A stretch of 55,835 bases of DNA from Thermodesulfovibrionales bacterium (GCA_031082155.1 JAVHLL010000017.1:1-55835), one strand, 5' to 3'; shown: positions 8,341 through 17,548, counted from the first letter of the stretch. Notes: generated by a model from the letters alone, not told the origin. Numbers and translations: made by a program.

Positions 8341-9849
8341 ATGACTCCCTCGCAGACCGGAAAAGAAAAACTTCTCCGTATGTATTTTGTACTATTCTGC
8401 GGTATTGTTTCAGCGCTTGCTATCCAGACCGATTTTGGTATTGAACAGCTCATGGGAGGATTCTTCATCGCGAGTCTCCTGTTATTCATCTTTTACAAGG
8501 ACATAATGAGATACCGGCCTGCATATGTGAAGAAACATAATATGCTCCTGCTCCTGGGGCTGATTGTCATCGGTACGCTTTTCATTGAACGGACATTCGG
8601 TTTTCTCCTCCTGCATCTCTCAAAGGGACTGGAATATCGCTTTATCGAGAGTGCGCTCTACGGAATACCCGTGGCTACCGGAGCGATGCTCGTCTCACTC
8701 ATGTTCGATTTTCATACCGCAATCACCTTTTCATTCCTGGTAAGTCTCCTGACCGGTCTCTGGCTCCATGATGCAGCCTTCACCATATTTGCCTTTGTCA
8801 GCAGCATTACGGCGGCCTTCGGAGGGATACAGTGCAAAAAAAGGTCTTCCATCCTGAAAGTCGGCGGTTATATCATCGCAGTAAATATTGTGGCTGTCAT
8901 GCTCATCCTGCTCTTCGAGGGCTATCTCTTAACCGACAAGACATTCCCTTCAATAATCTTTGCGGCTCTCGGAGGCATCAATGTCGCTGCGTTGGTATCC
9001 CTGCTTCTTCCTGTACTTGAATATACCTTCAAGGTTACCACTGACATAAGCCTTCTCGAGCTCCTCGATCTGAATCAGCCTGTTATGAAAAACCTCATGA
9101 TCACCGCACCCGGCACCTATCATCACAGCGTCATTGTCGGCAATCTTGCAGAATCTGCGGCTGAAGCCGTCGGTGCGAATCCCCTTCTCGCACGGGTCAG
9201 CGCCTATTACCATGATATAGGCAAGATAAAGATGCCTGATTATTTCGTCGAGAATCAGGGTGGCTCAGCAAGCAGGCACGATAAACTGACCCCGCACATG
9301 AGCAGTATGATCATTATCAACCATGTCAAAGAGGGCACCGAACTTGCGAATCAGTATAATTTACCGGAACCGATTGTCGAGATAATGCAACAGCACCACG
9401 GGACTATGCTCGTGAGTTATTTCTATCAGAAAGCAAAAGAGACAGGAGAGCGTTCCCTTCCCAATGAAGACGACTATAAATACCACGGCCCCAAACCCCA
9501 GACACGGGTGGCCGCCCTGGTTATGATGGCGGATGCGGTTGAGGCAGCCTCGCGGGTATTAACAGACCCTACACCTGCCCGAATCGCATCGCTAGTCGAC
9601 AGGATAATCAACCATATCTTTCTTGAAGGTCAGCTTGACGAATGCGAACTTACCCTGAAAGATATTCATGAAATAAAGAAACGTTTTTCCTTTGTCCTCA
9701 CCGGCATATTCCATAAAAGAGTCGACTATCCGGGGTTTGATTTTTCGAATGAAGATTTATTTAAAGAACCAGCAAAAACTCATAAAGGTAAATCACCGGA
9801 GAATAACAAACATTCTCCGGAAAACGTGCAGGCACCTCGGCCTTCATAA
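8341..9849 (+). CDS. Membrane HD phosphohydrolase (PgpH/7TM-7TMR-HD type) without the extracytoplasmic domain
   Basis: A membrane protein with about eight hydrophobic segments (residues 10-230) and a cytoplasmic HD domain. The HD domain shows TYHHSVIVGNLAE near 260, YYHDIGK near 287, QQHHGT and a downstream MMADAVEAASR motif. PgpH-type enzymes hydrolyse c-di-AMP. The family usually has a large 7TMR-HDED domain between the first helix and the rest of the membrane part; here the first helix is followed almost at once by the next, so that sensor domain is missing. The start is set at the ATG at 8341, which has a strong SD (GAAAGGAGAGGG). An ATG at 8251 would add 30 residues and overlap phoH. The 3' end overlaps ybeY by 101 bp. 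Confidence 0.85.
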   Translation: MTPSQTGKEKLLRMYFVLFCGIVSALAIQTDFGIEQLMGGFFIASLLLFIFYKDIMRYRPAYVKKHNMLLLLGLIVIGTLFIERTFGFLLLHLSKGLEYRFIESALYGIPVATGAMLVSLMFDFHTAITFSFLVSLLTGLWLHDAAFTIFAFVSSITAAFGGIQCKKRSSILKVGGYIIAVNIVAVMLILLFEGYLLTDKTFPSIIFAALGGINVAALVSLLLPVLEYTFKVTTDISLLELLDLNQPVMKNLMITAPGTYHHSVIVGNLAESAAEAVGANPLLARVSAYYHDIGKIKMPDYFVENQGGSASRHDKLTPHMSSMIIINHVKEGTELANQYNLPEPIVEIMQQHHGTMLVSYFYQKAKETGERSLPNEDDYKYHGPKPQTRVAALVMMADAVEAASRVLTDPTPARIASLVDRIINHIFLEGQLDECELTLKDIHEIKKRFSFVLTGIFHKRVDYPGFDFSNEDLFKEPAKTHKGKSPENNKHSPENVQAPRPS

Positions 9850-10195
9850 AGCTGAACTGAGTATTCTCCTGGTCAACAACCGCAGGATGCAGGTACTGAA
9901 CCGCTCATTTCGCGGCGTGGACAGAACTACCGATGTGCTTTCATTCCCCCAGACTGACGTGGGCCATCAGTCCTCAGCTCCCGGCTCCAAACATTGCATT
10001 CTGGGCGATATCGTTATCAACCTGCAAAAAACGCATAGACAGGCTACTGAATACGGGCATTCGTTTTACGAGGAATTGAACAGGCTCCTCATCCACGGCC
10101 TCCTCCATCTTATCGGGTATGACCATGAAACGACGGGATATGATGAGAAAAAAATGAAAAAAAAAGAAAAGGAACTGCTGAAAAATTTAAGATAA
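9749..10195 (+). CDS. ybeY: Endoribonuclease YbeY
   Basis: Zinc-dependent endoribonuclease needed for 16S rRNA 3'-end maturation and ribosome quality control. The zinc site HGLLHLIGYDHE is present near residues 118-129, and the conserved RGVDRTTDVLSFP block near 60-72. The ATG at 9749 (MKIYLKN) gives 148 residues and matches the family N-terminus, so the start inside the HD gene appears real despite the unusually long 101-bp overlap. A lysine-rich tail closes the protein. The 144 bp that follow, up to 10339, hold no gene I can recognise. Confidence 0.92.
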   Translation: MKIYLKNQQKLIKVNHRRITNILRKTCRHLGLHKAELSILLVNNRRMQVLNRSFRGVDRTTDVLSFPQTDVGHQSSAPGSKHCILGDIVINLQKTHRQATEYGHSFYEELNRLLIHGLLHLIGYDHETTGYDEKKMKKKEKELLKNLR

Positions 10196-10339
10196 ACCAA
10201 ACGAGAGCCGATAAATCCTCATTCCGTGAAATACCCTTTTATCTTATGGTATCGTTCCTGAAGTTTCGTATGTCCCGGGACAGTTTTCTTCTCATCTGCT
10301 AACGATCATTTCCCGGATGAGGTCACTGTATACCACAGG

Positions 10340-10747
10340 TTATATGACCGAAATTCTTTTGTCTCCATATGGCTGGGGCCACCGGAACGTATCGATAAGC
10401 CAGATCAGATGTTTAATAAGATTTGGCTGTCTATCAATATTTAACTCCTCCTCAAAAAGGACACCGATGAGATACCTTGTTTTAAATTTTTTCTGCCAGT
10501 CGACCACCCCAGTGGTCCTATCCTCACAAATTTTACCGTTCCTGTCAACATAAGCAATCTGTATCTGCACCTTCTTCCCTTTGCCAACCGGTTTGTCTGC
10601 ATAGAGACCCATGCCTGAAAAAGATATATTCGCGATAGTCATGTCAACAGCTGCCTTCTCTTTCGAAATGTTCACTCTTGCGCTCCCGAAGAACTGGTAC
10701 CTGAACCACTTCCGTGAATCCTCCGTGCTTCTCCGCTTCTTTTTCAT
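10340..10747 (-). CDS. PilZ-domain protein (c-di-GMP receptor candidate)
   Basis: A 135-residue single PilZ domain. The two c-di-GMP-binding motifs are visible: RKWFR (RxxxR) near residues 13-17 and NISFSGMG (D/NxSxxG) near 41-48. The likely start is the ATG at 10747, 26 bp after metF. The frame is open further upstream, but that part lies inside metF. It is the last gene of the one-carbon block, a setting that does not explain its role. It could sense the c-di-GMP made by the GGDEF protein at 23 kb and link it to motility or envelope functions. Confidence 0.8.
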   Translation of the reverse strand: MKKKRRSTEDSRKWFRYQFFGSARVNISKEKAAVDMTIANISFSGMGLYADKPVGKGKKVQIQIAYVDRNGKICEDRTTGVVDWQKKFKTRYLIGVLFEEELNIDRQPNLIKHLIWLIDTFRWPQPYGDKRISVI

Positions 10748-10773
10748 TTCATTCTCTCTCAGCTCTCCTGATT

Positions 10774-11658
10774 TCAGAGCAACCCTGCCCTTTCCATGAT
10801 AACAGGCACCTTGTGCTCTATGCCGATTGCCATTATATGGACTCCGTCGCATATACCTTCTTCCTTGAGCTGACGGATGTGCCGCGCGGCAATATTCAAA
10901 CCGGTATCAAGCGCCTTTTCCTTGCCTGCAGCCTTGATCTCGTCAATAAGCTCCTGGGGAACCCGTATACCGGGCACATTTTTGTTCATAAAGTTTGCCA
11001 TACCAGCCGATTTCAGCACAACTATCCCTGCAAGCATTTTTACCGGAAATTTCCGCACATAGCCCATAAACTCCTTAAACTTTTCGATATCGTATATTGC
11101 CTGTGTCTGAAAAAACATCGCGCCTGCATTAATTTTCTTTTCGAATTTCATAAGCTGCGGTTCGATGAAGTCGGTCTCAGGTGTGACCACAGCGCCCTGG
11201 AAAAAATCTGTCGGGCCCTTCAGTTCATTCCCTGACATGTCCTTCCCGCGGTTCAGGCCGTCGACCATCCTTAACAACTGCACTGATTCAACATCATAGA
11301 CCGGTTTCGCATCTTTATGGTCTCCTGCAGATACATAATCACCCGTCATGCAAAGTACATTCCGTATACCGAGCACATGGGCCCCAAGCAGGTCCGACTG
11401 GAGTCCTATCCTGTTCCGGTCGCGGCAGGTCATCTGGAGTATCGGCTCAAGACCGTTGTCCAGAGCAACCCTGCACACAGCAAGGGAACAAATCCTCATA
11501 ACGGCAGATTGGTTGTCTGTCACATTTGCAGCGTGGATATTTCCTTTGAGCAGGTGAATATTTTCGGTCATCTCGGTGATATCGGTCCCCTTCGGGGGGC
11601 CGATTTCAGCCGTTACCACAAACTGTCCTGCACTGAGCTTCTCTCGAAACGTCATCAT
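10774..11658 (-). CDS. metF: Methylenetetrahydrofolate reductase, catalytic subunit
   Basis: A 294-residue TIM-barrel flavoprotein predicted to interconvert 5,10-methylene-THF and 5-methyl-THF. Family blocks include VTAEIGPPKG at the N-terminus, AANVTDNQSAVMR and LQMTCRDRNRI. The short form without a regulatory domain, plus metV nearby, points to the acetogen/Wood-Ljungdahl two-subunit enzyme rather than the aerobic NADH-linked MetF. It lies downstream of purD and 138 bp beyond it, in the same direction as metV and folD. The electron donor is discussed under the protein at 13965-15986. Confidence 0.92.
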   Translation of the reverse strand: MMTFREKLSAGQFVVTAEIGPPKGTDITEMTENIHLLKGNIHAANVTDNQSAVMRICSLAVCRVALDNGLEPILQMTCRDRNRIGLQSDLLGAHVLGIRNVLCMTGDYVSAGDHKDAKPVYDVESVQLLRMVDGLNRGKDMSGNELKGPTDFFQGAVVTPETDFIEPQLMKFEKKINAGAMFFQTQAIYDIEKFKEFMGYVRKFPVKMLAGIVVLKSAGMANFMNKNVPGIRVPQELIDEIKAAGKEKALDTGLNIAARHIRQLKEEGICDGVHIMAIGIEHKVPVIMERAGLL

Positions 11659-11796
11659 TGCCTCCTACCTCTCAATATCCATTTGCCAGGCACAAATATA
11701 TTACGATTATCAATTATTGACTTCTGAACATCTGATGTTTGTATCGTTGATAATTGGTAATTAGACATTGTCTGGCTATTGGCAAATGGTTATTGG

Positions 11797-13098
11797 TTAT
11801 TCTCTCCCAATATCTGTTCGGTATCTGATCCCTTCGAAATGAATCTCTTCGATATTTCGGTATGCTACCTCCCGTGCTTCCCTGAGTGTCGTTCCCCTTC
11901 CCACTACATGGAGAACCCTCCCTCCGTCGGTAACAAACCCTTTTCTTTCAGATATGCCGACTCCGGCAAAAAATATCTTACAGTCCGGGTCTTCGATTTT
12001 ATCGAGGCCTGAAATTGGATATCCCTTGCCATATCTGCTGGGATATCCCGGATACCAGCCTTTGCTCTTTCCGTTTTTCATCTGCCGGGTTCTCCCGGCT
12101 GCTGCAACGACATCACAGTAATAATCCCTGCTCCATTCGACTTCCCTGTCAATGAGAACCCCGCGTATGATCTGGAAGCTGATATCACTAAGGGGGGTCT
12201 TCAAGCGGGGGAGGATCACCTCTGCTTCGGGGTCACCGAAACGGACGTTTGCCTCCAGAAGATGCGGAGTGTCTCCAACGAGCATGAGCCCCATATAGAG
12301 AATCCCTTTATACTCACAGTTCTCCTTTTCTCTAAAACCCTGAATCAGCGGCAAGGCAACCTTTTCTGATACAAGGCGGGTGAGTTCTTCGCCTTCCAGT
12401 CGATGCGGTGAATAGGACCCCATACCGCCTGTATTCATGCCTTCATCATTATCAAAGGCTCTTTTGTAATCCTGGGCGACAGGCATTGCTGCGATTGCAT
12501 TCCCATCGGTGAACACAAAAAAAGATATTTCTGTTCCAAATAGTCTTTTTTCGATGACCACCTTCCGGCCTGAATCGCCGAAGACCTTCTCCACCATCAG
12601 CTGGTTAACTGCATGCAGGGCCTCATCGGTAGTGGAACAGACAAGAGATCCTTTCCCCTGTGCAAGCCCATCCGCCTTGACCACAACAGGATACGGCAAG
12701 CTCTCAATATAGTCTTTTGCAGCATCGGGGTCTTCGAATACTTCGAACTCGGCAACCGGGACCCCCAGTTCTCTGCACAGCAGTTTCGCGTAGGCCTTGC
12801 TCCCTTCGAGGATACTGGCCTTTTTTAGTGGACCGACAATGGGAATGGTTTCATTCGTAAAAAGATCCACGATACCGTTTGTGAGCGGACTTTCCGGACC
12901 GACAAAGACAAGGTCAACTTTTTCCTTCTTTGCAAGTGCGAGAATCTCTTCATTCGTCCGTGCACTTTCACATCTGATCTCTTTTGCAATCCCCGCATTT
13001 CCCGGAGCACAAATGACTTCTTTCACGTTTGGATCATTTTTGAACTGCCAGGCAATGGAATGACCCCTTCCCCCGCTGTCGACAACAAGGACCTTCAT
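11797..13098 (-). CDS. purD: Phosphoribosylamine-glycine ligase (GAR synthetase)
   Basis: ATP-grasp enzyme of purine synthesis that joins glycine to phosphoribosylamine. The 433-residue protein starts with MKVLVVDSGGRGHS, a variant of the usual GxGGREH motif, and contains the ATP-grasp blocks VKADGLAQGKG and GMGSYSPHR, with RFGDPEAE near the metal site. It is embedded between metV and metF. GAR made by PurD is formylated with a folate one-carbon unit, which may explain its place here. Confidence 0.93.
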   Translation of the reverse strand: MKVLVVDSGGRGHSIAWQFKNDPNVKEVICAPGNAGIAKEIRCESARTNEEILALAKKEKVDLVFVGPESPLTNGIVDLFTNETIPIVGPLKKASILEGSKAYAKLLCRELGVPVAEFEVFEDPDAAKDYIESLPYPVVVKADGLAQGKGSLVCSTTDEALHAVNQLMVEKVFGDSGRKVVIEKRLFGTEISFFVFTDGNAIAAMPVAQDYKRAFDNDEGMNTGGMGSYSPHRLEGEELTRLVSEKVALPLIQGFREKENCEYKGILYMGLMLVGDTPHLLEANVRFGDPEAEVILPRLKTPLSDISFQIIRGVLIDREVEWSRDYYCDVVAAAGRTRQMKNGKSKGWYPGYPSRYGKGYPISGLDKIEDPDCKIFFAGVGISERKGFVTDGGRVLHVVGRGTTLREAREVAYRNIEEIHFEGIRYRTDIGRE

Positions 13099-13105
13099 AT
13101 TGTTT

Positions 13106-13249
13106 TTATTGCACCTTTCTTTTTCGTCTATTATATGTATTCTCTGTGCAGTAAGGAAACAATCTTTTTGCCACAGAGTCTTTCAGCGTGCCCTTTTCGA
13201 CGCCGGGACTAACGGTAAATTTGCCGATCTCTTCATAGCGTCTGAGCAG
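13106..13249 (-). CDS. Candidate small protein between metV and purD with a CTG start
   Basis: An open frame of 47 codons ends 7 bp before purD. It reads like protein (KFTVSPGVEKGTLKDSV in the middle, then a basic tail), with third positions similar to its neighbours. There is no ATG, GTG or TTG in the first half. A CTG at 13249 has an AAGGAG sequence 9 nt upstream. It could be a small protein with a rare start, the remnant of a longer gene, or a chance frame. I do not recognise the sequence. Confidence 0.3.
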   Translation of the reverse strand: MLRRYEEIGKFTVSPGVEKGTLKDSVAKRLFPYCTENTYNRRKRKVQ

Positions 13250-13293
13250 TTCGGGTTTCTCCTTGCAGAGCTACAGAAAATCTATTTCCTGTC

Positions 13294-13968
13294 TTATGAA
13301 GCCTTTTCGGTTTCTTCCTCTTCGATGCGGTACTTCCCCGGTCTCTGCTTCCTTGACCAATCCTTTGCTCCCAGTTCTTTTTTCAGGAGATCAAGCCTGC
13401 CCAGTGCTTTCAGCTGCTCATAAATCCTGACCCAGGCACAAGGCACATCAGGACTTACTTCACACTTGCCCTTTTTATTCCCGCCGCACGGTCCGTTGAG
13501 AATGCCTTTCGGACATGTGGTTACCGGACATATCCCTCCGGTCAGGGCAAGCACACAGTCACCACATCCTGTGCAGACTTCAGTCCAAGTCCCCTTTCCA
13601 TCCGTCATCCCCATGAACCTTGTATTCATTGCAGGCAGTACCAACTTACCTTTCAGCTTCTCGGTCACTCCCTGTACCCCTGCTCCGCATGCCATAGAAA
13701 GAATACCATCATATTCGGCTGCTTCATCCCGTATCTGTTCAATAAATTCAGGGTCACATTGCCTGAGTATGGTTTTATCGCAGACCACGAGTGCGCCCCC
13801 TTCCGCCTTCCCTGCCATCCGCAGGGCAGACGCAAGCAACTCTGCCTGCTTTTCTCCTCCGCTCATGCATACGGTCACACAGGAGCCGCAGCCGAGCACA
13901 AGCACTCTCCTGCAGTCTTTCACCATCTCCTTTATTTCCTGAAAAGGTTTGACCTCTGCAACAATCAT
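13294..13968 (-). CDS. metV: MetV: zinc/Fe-S partner subunit of methylenetetrahydrofolate reductase
   Basis: A 224-residue protein of the family often called the methylenetetrahydrofolate reductase C-terminal catalytic domain. It is cysteine-rich: GCGSCVTVC near residues 26-34, CGAGVQGV near 94, then CTGCGDC and CPVTTCPKG near 132-155, and GPCGGNKKGKC near 158. In acetogens MetV binds MetF and carries an Fe-S cluster that passes electrons to its flavin. It overlaps the upstream GltD/MvhD-like gene by 4 bp, which ties the two products together. Confidence 0.88.
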   Translation of the reverse strand: MIVAEVKPFQEIKEMVKDCRRVLVLGCGSCVTVCMSGGEKQAELLASALRMAGKAEGGALVVCDKTILRQCDPEFIEQIRDEAAEYDGILSMACGAGVQGVTEKLKGKLVLPAMNTRFMGMTDGKGTWTEVCTGCGDCVLALTGGICPVTTCPKGILNGPCGGNKKGKCEVSPDVPCAWVRIYEQLKALGRLDLLKKELGAKDWSRKQRPGKYRIEEEETEKAS

Positions 13969-15986
13969 ATTTTCACCTTCTTTCCTTCCCTGACGGGATT
14001 CACCCCCATAGCCTGAAACTTTTCTTTCAATCCCCTAATCTCGTCATCATCGGACATGATATGCAGTCTGTCACCTCCTATGCCGGTCTCCTGCAGTATC
14101 TTCCTCGCTTTCTTTGCATGGCGTTTGGTCCAAGTGTCTCCTTCCTGAAAACGGCACTCTTCTTTTTTGCACGTATGGATTATCACTCCGTCAGCTCCAA
14201 GTTCAAAGGGATAAAGGATCTGCGCTATCTCCAGCCTGCCGGTGCAGAATTTCCCGCGCCAGTAAATATCAGCTCCTTCTGCCGGAGGGCCGACCGGCGC
14301 TGCATATCTGCAATAGAAACCGATGATGAGCGTTTCGGGGGTTTCCTGGCGTGCGAATTCAATGATTTGTTCCACTGCTTTTTGTTCTTGTTCCCTGGTT
14401 TCGATCTTCAGGTCTATTGCTGATGCAGGACATTCTGAAGCACAGATACCACATGCCTGACACTGGCTGATGTCAATTGCAACACGTTCCTTCCCGGGAG
14501 AAGGTATACCGTACGGACATATGCGGACACAGTTCAGGCAGCTTGCACAGGTCTCGGAAACTGTTGCTCCGGCACCGCAGTTCAGGCACCTCTGTGCCTC
14601 CCTGACGGCCTGTTCATCATCATATCCGGTATCTATTTCGGAAAAGGTCTGAATCCGTTCTTCCACAGGCAGGGTTGGTATCTCCTGTCTCAGGTTCTTC
14701 TTGATAAGACCGGAAACGTTCTTATCAAAAGAGCGTAACGCCTCGTACGGTTCAACTTCTTCCTTGGGTAAATTGCGCATATATCGATGTATGGATTCCG
14801 CCACCTTCCTTCCTGAAGCCATGGCATTTACAACGCTGAGAGGTCCGCTCACCACATCTCCAGCCGCAAAAACCCCTTTGATATTCGTCATGCCAGAGCT
14901 GTCCTGCACAATCACCGTATCGTTTTTGTTCAGACTTAACCCGTCATGCTTCATTGCATCACCATCAGGGAGATACCCGATTGCAAGGATTACAGTATCT
15001 GCTTCTCTCTCAAACTCCGAGCCTTCTATGGGAACAGGCCGGCGTCTGCCCGTAGCGTCAGGCTCACCCAGTTGCATTCTTATACACTTGACCGATCTCA
15101 CCGAATCTTCGCCAATAAACTCCTTGGGAGCAGCAAGATAGACTACCTTTACTCCTTCTTTTTCAGCGACCTCTACCTCATCCCTGCCTGCCGGCATTTC
15201 CTCAAGAGTACGGCGATACACAACAGTCACTTCTTTGCAACCTAACCGTATACAGGTCCGGGCTGCATCTATGGCAGTATGTCCCCCGCCGATGATCAGA
15301 ACCTTCTCTCCTGTTTTCGGTACAACTCCCCTGCTCACCTCTTTGAGAAACTCGACCCCTGCGAGAATACCTGAAAGGGCATGCCCATTACATTTCGGCA
15401 CCAAACTTTTCTGACTGCCAATTGCCAGAAAGACCGCATGGTATTTCTGCAGCAGATCTTCGAGAGAGAAATCCTTCCCGAGCGATACACCCGTTCTGGC
15501 TTCTATGCCGAGAGATAATATTCGATCGATATCCTTCCTCACCATTTCTCTTGGAAGCCTGTACTCTGGGATACCCTCACTTAATAAGCCTCCAAGCACT
15601 TTTTGTGCCTCAAATATGGTGATCTTATATCCCATAAGGGCAAGGTCATGCGCAGCGGTAAGACCCGATGGACCGCTTCCGATTATTGCTATCTTTTCGC
15701 GGTGGGAATATTCAGGGATTTTTATCCGGTTATTCTGTCCGGACCTGTCTGCAGCAAACCGTTTTAATGCTCTGATAGACACGGCTTCATCTATCTGGCC
15801 GCGCCTGCAGTTGTCCTCGCACGGTCGTGTGCAGATCCTTCCGCATACTGAAGGGAGTGGATTTACCTTTCTGATGATCTGCAGTGCCTCTTCTGAATTT
15901 CCCCGGGCTATTGCAGATACATACCCACGGACATCAGTGCGAATCGGACAGGCCGCCTGGCAGGGAGGTATAACTGCTGTCGTCAT
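13965..15986 (-). CDS. GltD-like FAD/NAD(P)H oxidoreductase fused to ferredoxin and MvhD domains
   Basis: A 673-residue redox protein. In order: an N-terminal Fe-S Fer4_20-type domain (1-90, CQAACPIRTDVRGYV and CGRICTRPCEDNCRR); an FAD/NAD(P) module (about 95-415, GSGPSGLTAAHDLA and GGGHTAIDAA); a linker with CLNCG; a two-cluster ferredoxin (about 490-540, CASCLNCVRICP and CQACGICASECP); and an MvhD-like C-terminus (about 560-660, with FYCRYAA, RGKFCTGR and HTCKKEECRF). GltD-type modules oxidise NAD(P)H, and MvhD links hydrogenases to heterodisulfide reductases in bifurcating complexes. With metV (4-bp overlap) and metF downstream, it probably feeds electrons to methylene-THF reductase. Confidence 0.85.
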   Translation of the reverse strand: MTTAVIPPCQAACPIRTDVRGYVSAIARGNSEEALQIIRKVNPLPSVCGRICTRPCEDNCRRGQIDEAVSIRALKRFAADRSGQNNRIKIPEYSHREKIAIIGSGPSGLTAAHDLALMGYKITIFEAQKVLGGLLSEGIPEYRLPREMVRKDIDRILSLGIEARTGVSLGKDFSLEDLLQKYHAVFLAIGSQKSLVPKCNGHALSGILAGVEFLKEVSRGVVPKTGEKVLIIGGGHTAIDAARTCIRLGCKEVTVVYRRTLEEMPAGRDEVEVAEKEGVKVVYLAAPKEFIGEDSVRSVKCIRMQLGEPDATGRRRPVPIEGSEFEREADTVILAIGYLPDGDAMKHDGLSLNKNDTVIVQDSSGMTNIKGVFAAGDVVSGPLSVVNAMASGRKVAESIHRYMRNLPKEEVEPYEALRSFDKNVSGLIKKNLRQEIPTLPVEERIQTFSEIDTGYDDEQAVREAQRCLNCGAGATVSETCASCLNCVRICPYGIPSPGKERVAIDISQCQACGICASECPASAIDLKIETREQEQKAVEQIIEFARQETPETLIIGFYCRYAAPVGPPAEGADIYWRGKFCTGRLEIAQILYPFELGADGVIIHTCKKEECRFQEGDTWTKRHAKKARKILQETGIGGDRLHIMSDDDEIRGLKEKFQAMGVNPVREGKKVKI

Positions 15987-16068
15987 GGTAAAATTCCTCT
16001 TTTTATCCTTATGGTAACAATATATTATTGTTTCCCCAAAAGGTTGCCGTGTTTTCTCATGACTGGAA

Positions 16069-16917
16069 TCAGGCTGTCTTTTTTGCAGCCTGTACGGTGT
16101 TGTACATTAGCATCGCTATGGTCATCGGTCCGACGCCCCCCGGCACAGGTGTAATCCAGCCCGCATGCTCCTGAACAGCCTGAAAATCAACATCACCGAC
16201 CAGCTTGCCGTCTTCTCCCACGTTAATGCCAACATCCACAACAACAGCTCCCTTTTTTATCCAGTCACCTTTCACGAACTTCGCTTTCCCGATCGCAACA
16301 CAGAGAATATCGGCTTTCAGGCATTCCTCCTTCAGATTCTGTGTTCTGCTGTGGCAGATCGTGACAGTTGCGTTCTTTCTCAGGAGAAGGAGTGCAAGAG
16401 GTTTCCCTACAATAACGCTTCTGCCGATGATAACTGCGTGTTTTCCTGAAGGGTCTATCCCGTAGGCATCGAGCATTTTCATTACTCCGTGGGGAGTGCA
16501 CGGGACAAATCCGGGTTCATCGAGCACCAGTTTGCCGAGAGATTGGAGACCGAACCCGTCCACATCCTTTTCGGGTGCAATACGGTACATCACTTCTTTT
16601 TCGTCGAGACCTTTCGGCAGGGGAAGCTGAACAAGAATGCCATGTACCTTTTTGTCGCTGTTCAGTTGGTCTATAATGGTGTTAAGCTCCGATTGCGTCG
16701 CTGTTTCGGGTATTTTATGGGCAACACTGACAATGCCGAGTTCCGCACAGGTCTTTTCCTTTGAAGCAACGTATTTCTTTGACGCAGGATTTTCACCGAC
16801 AAGGACAACTGCCAGGCAGGGATCAATCCCTTTCCCCTTTAAATCAGCGATCTCCTGTTTGAGCGATTCCCTGATATCCGCCGATACCTTTTTCCCATCG
16901 ATTAATTGTGCTGACAT
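16069..16917 (-). CDS. folD: Bifunctional methylene-THF dehydrogenase / methenyl-THF cyclohydrolase
   Basis: FolD interconverts 5,10-methylene-THF, methenyl-THF and 10-formyl-THF in the cytoplasm, directly before the MetF step in the methyl branch. The 282-residue protein has the active-site segment YVASKEKTCAELGI with the catalytic Lys, QLPLPKGLDEKEV, and the NAD(P)-binding VIGRSVIVGKP block. The SD GGAGGAGAG lies just before the ATG. It starts 67 bp after folE and precedes the GltD/MvhD-like gene by 82 bp. Confidence 0.95.
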   Translation of the reverse strand: MSAQLIDGKKVSADIRESLKQEIADLKGKGIDPCLAVVLVGENPASKKYVASKEKTCAELGIVSVAHKIPETATQSELNTIIDQLNSDKKVHGILVQLPLPKGLDEKEVMYRIAPEKDVDGFGLQSLGKLVLDEPGFVPCTPHGVMKMLDAYGIDPSGKHAVIIGRSVIVGKPLALLLLRKNATVTICHSRTQNLKEECLKADILCVAIGKAKFVKGDWIKKGAVVVDVGINVGEDGKLVGDVDFQAVQEHAGWITPVPGGVGPMTIAMLMYNTVQAAKKTA

Positions 16918-16984
16918 CTCTCCTCCGTTATCCCTGACGATTCAGATACCTGGAGCGTCAGGCAAAATATTACTGGGTTTCTTC

Positions 16985-17548
16985 TTATCCCCTTCTCTTC
17001 AGGAGCTCAAGAAGCTCCTCGCGTGTCGACTGCTTTGAGCGGAAGATGCCTCTTACCGCCGAGGTGATTGTCCGTGTGCCGATCTTCTTCAGTCCCCTCA
17101 TGCTGATGCATAAATGTTCTGCATCAACAATAACCATCGCGCCTTTTGGTTTCAGCCTCTCCATAATCAGGTCTGCAAGCTGCGTGGTGAGCCTTTCCTG
17201 AACCTGAAGCCGCTTGGTGAGTATTTCTACCGCCTTGGCAAGCTCGCCGAGTCCGACGATTTTTCCGCCTGAAGGGATATACGCAACATGTGCTTTACCC
17301 ATGAAAGGGAGCATATGATGTTCACACATGGAGAAAAACGGTATATCCTTGAGTATTACCATCTCATCATGGCTCTCACCTTCAATATGTTTCAGGATCT
17401 CTTCAGTGGGGGTTTCAAGTCCAGAAAATATCTCCTGGCACATCCGCGCAACGCGTTCAGGTGTTTCCCGTATCCCTGCCCTATCGAGGTCTTCACCGAT
17501 ACCCTCGAGAATCATTCTGATGCCCTTTTCAATTTTTTTCAGATCCAT
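16985..17548 (-). CDS. folE: GTP cyclohydrolase I
   Basis: First enzyme of folate biosynthesis, converting GTP to dihydroneopterin triphosphate. From the ATG at 17548 (MDLKKIEKG, with GAGGGAGAGG upstream) it is 187 residues, typical for the type I enzyme; a start at 17587 is less likely. Zinc ligands are visible in [10 protein letters not shown] and later HLCISMRG. The dihydroneopterin triphosphate product also feeds queuosine synthesis, so it serves both the one-carbon cluster here and queA/queH elsewhere in the window. Confidence 0.95.
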   Translation of the reverse strand: MDLKKIEKGIRMILEGIGEDLDRAGIRETPERVARMCQEIFSGLETPTEEILKHIEGESHDEMVILKDIPFFSMCEHHMLPFMGKAHVAYIPSGGKIVGLGELAKAVEILTKRLQVQERLTTQLADLIMERLKPKGAMVIVDAEHLCISMRGLKKIGTRTITSAVRGIFRSKQSTREELLELLKRRG

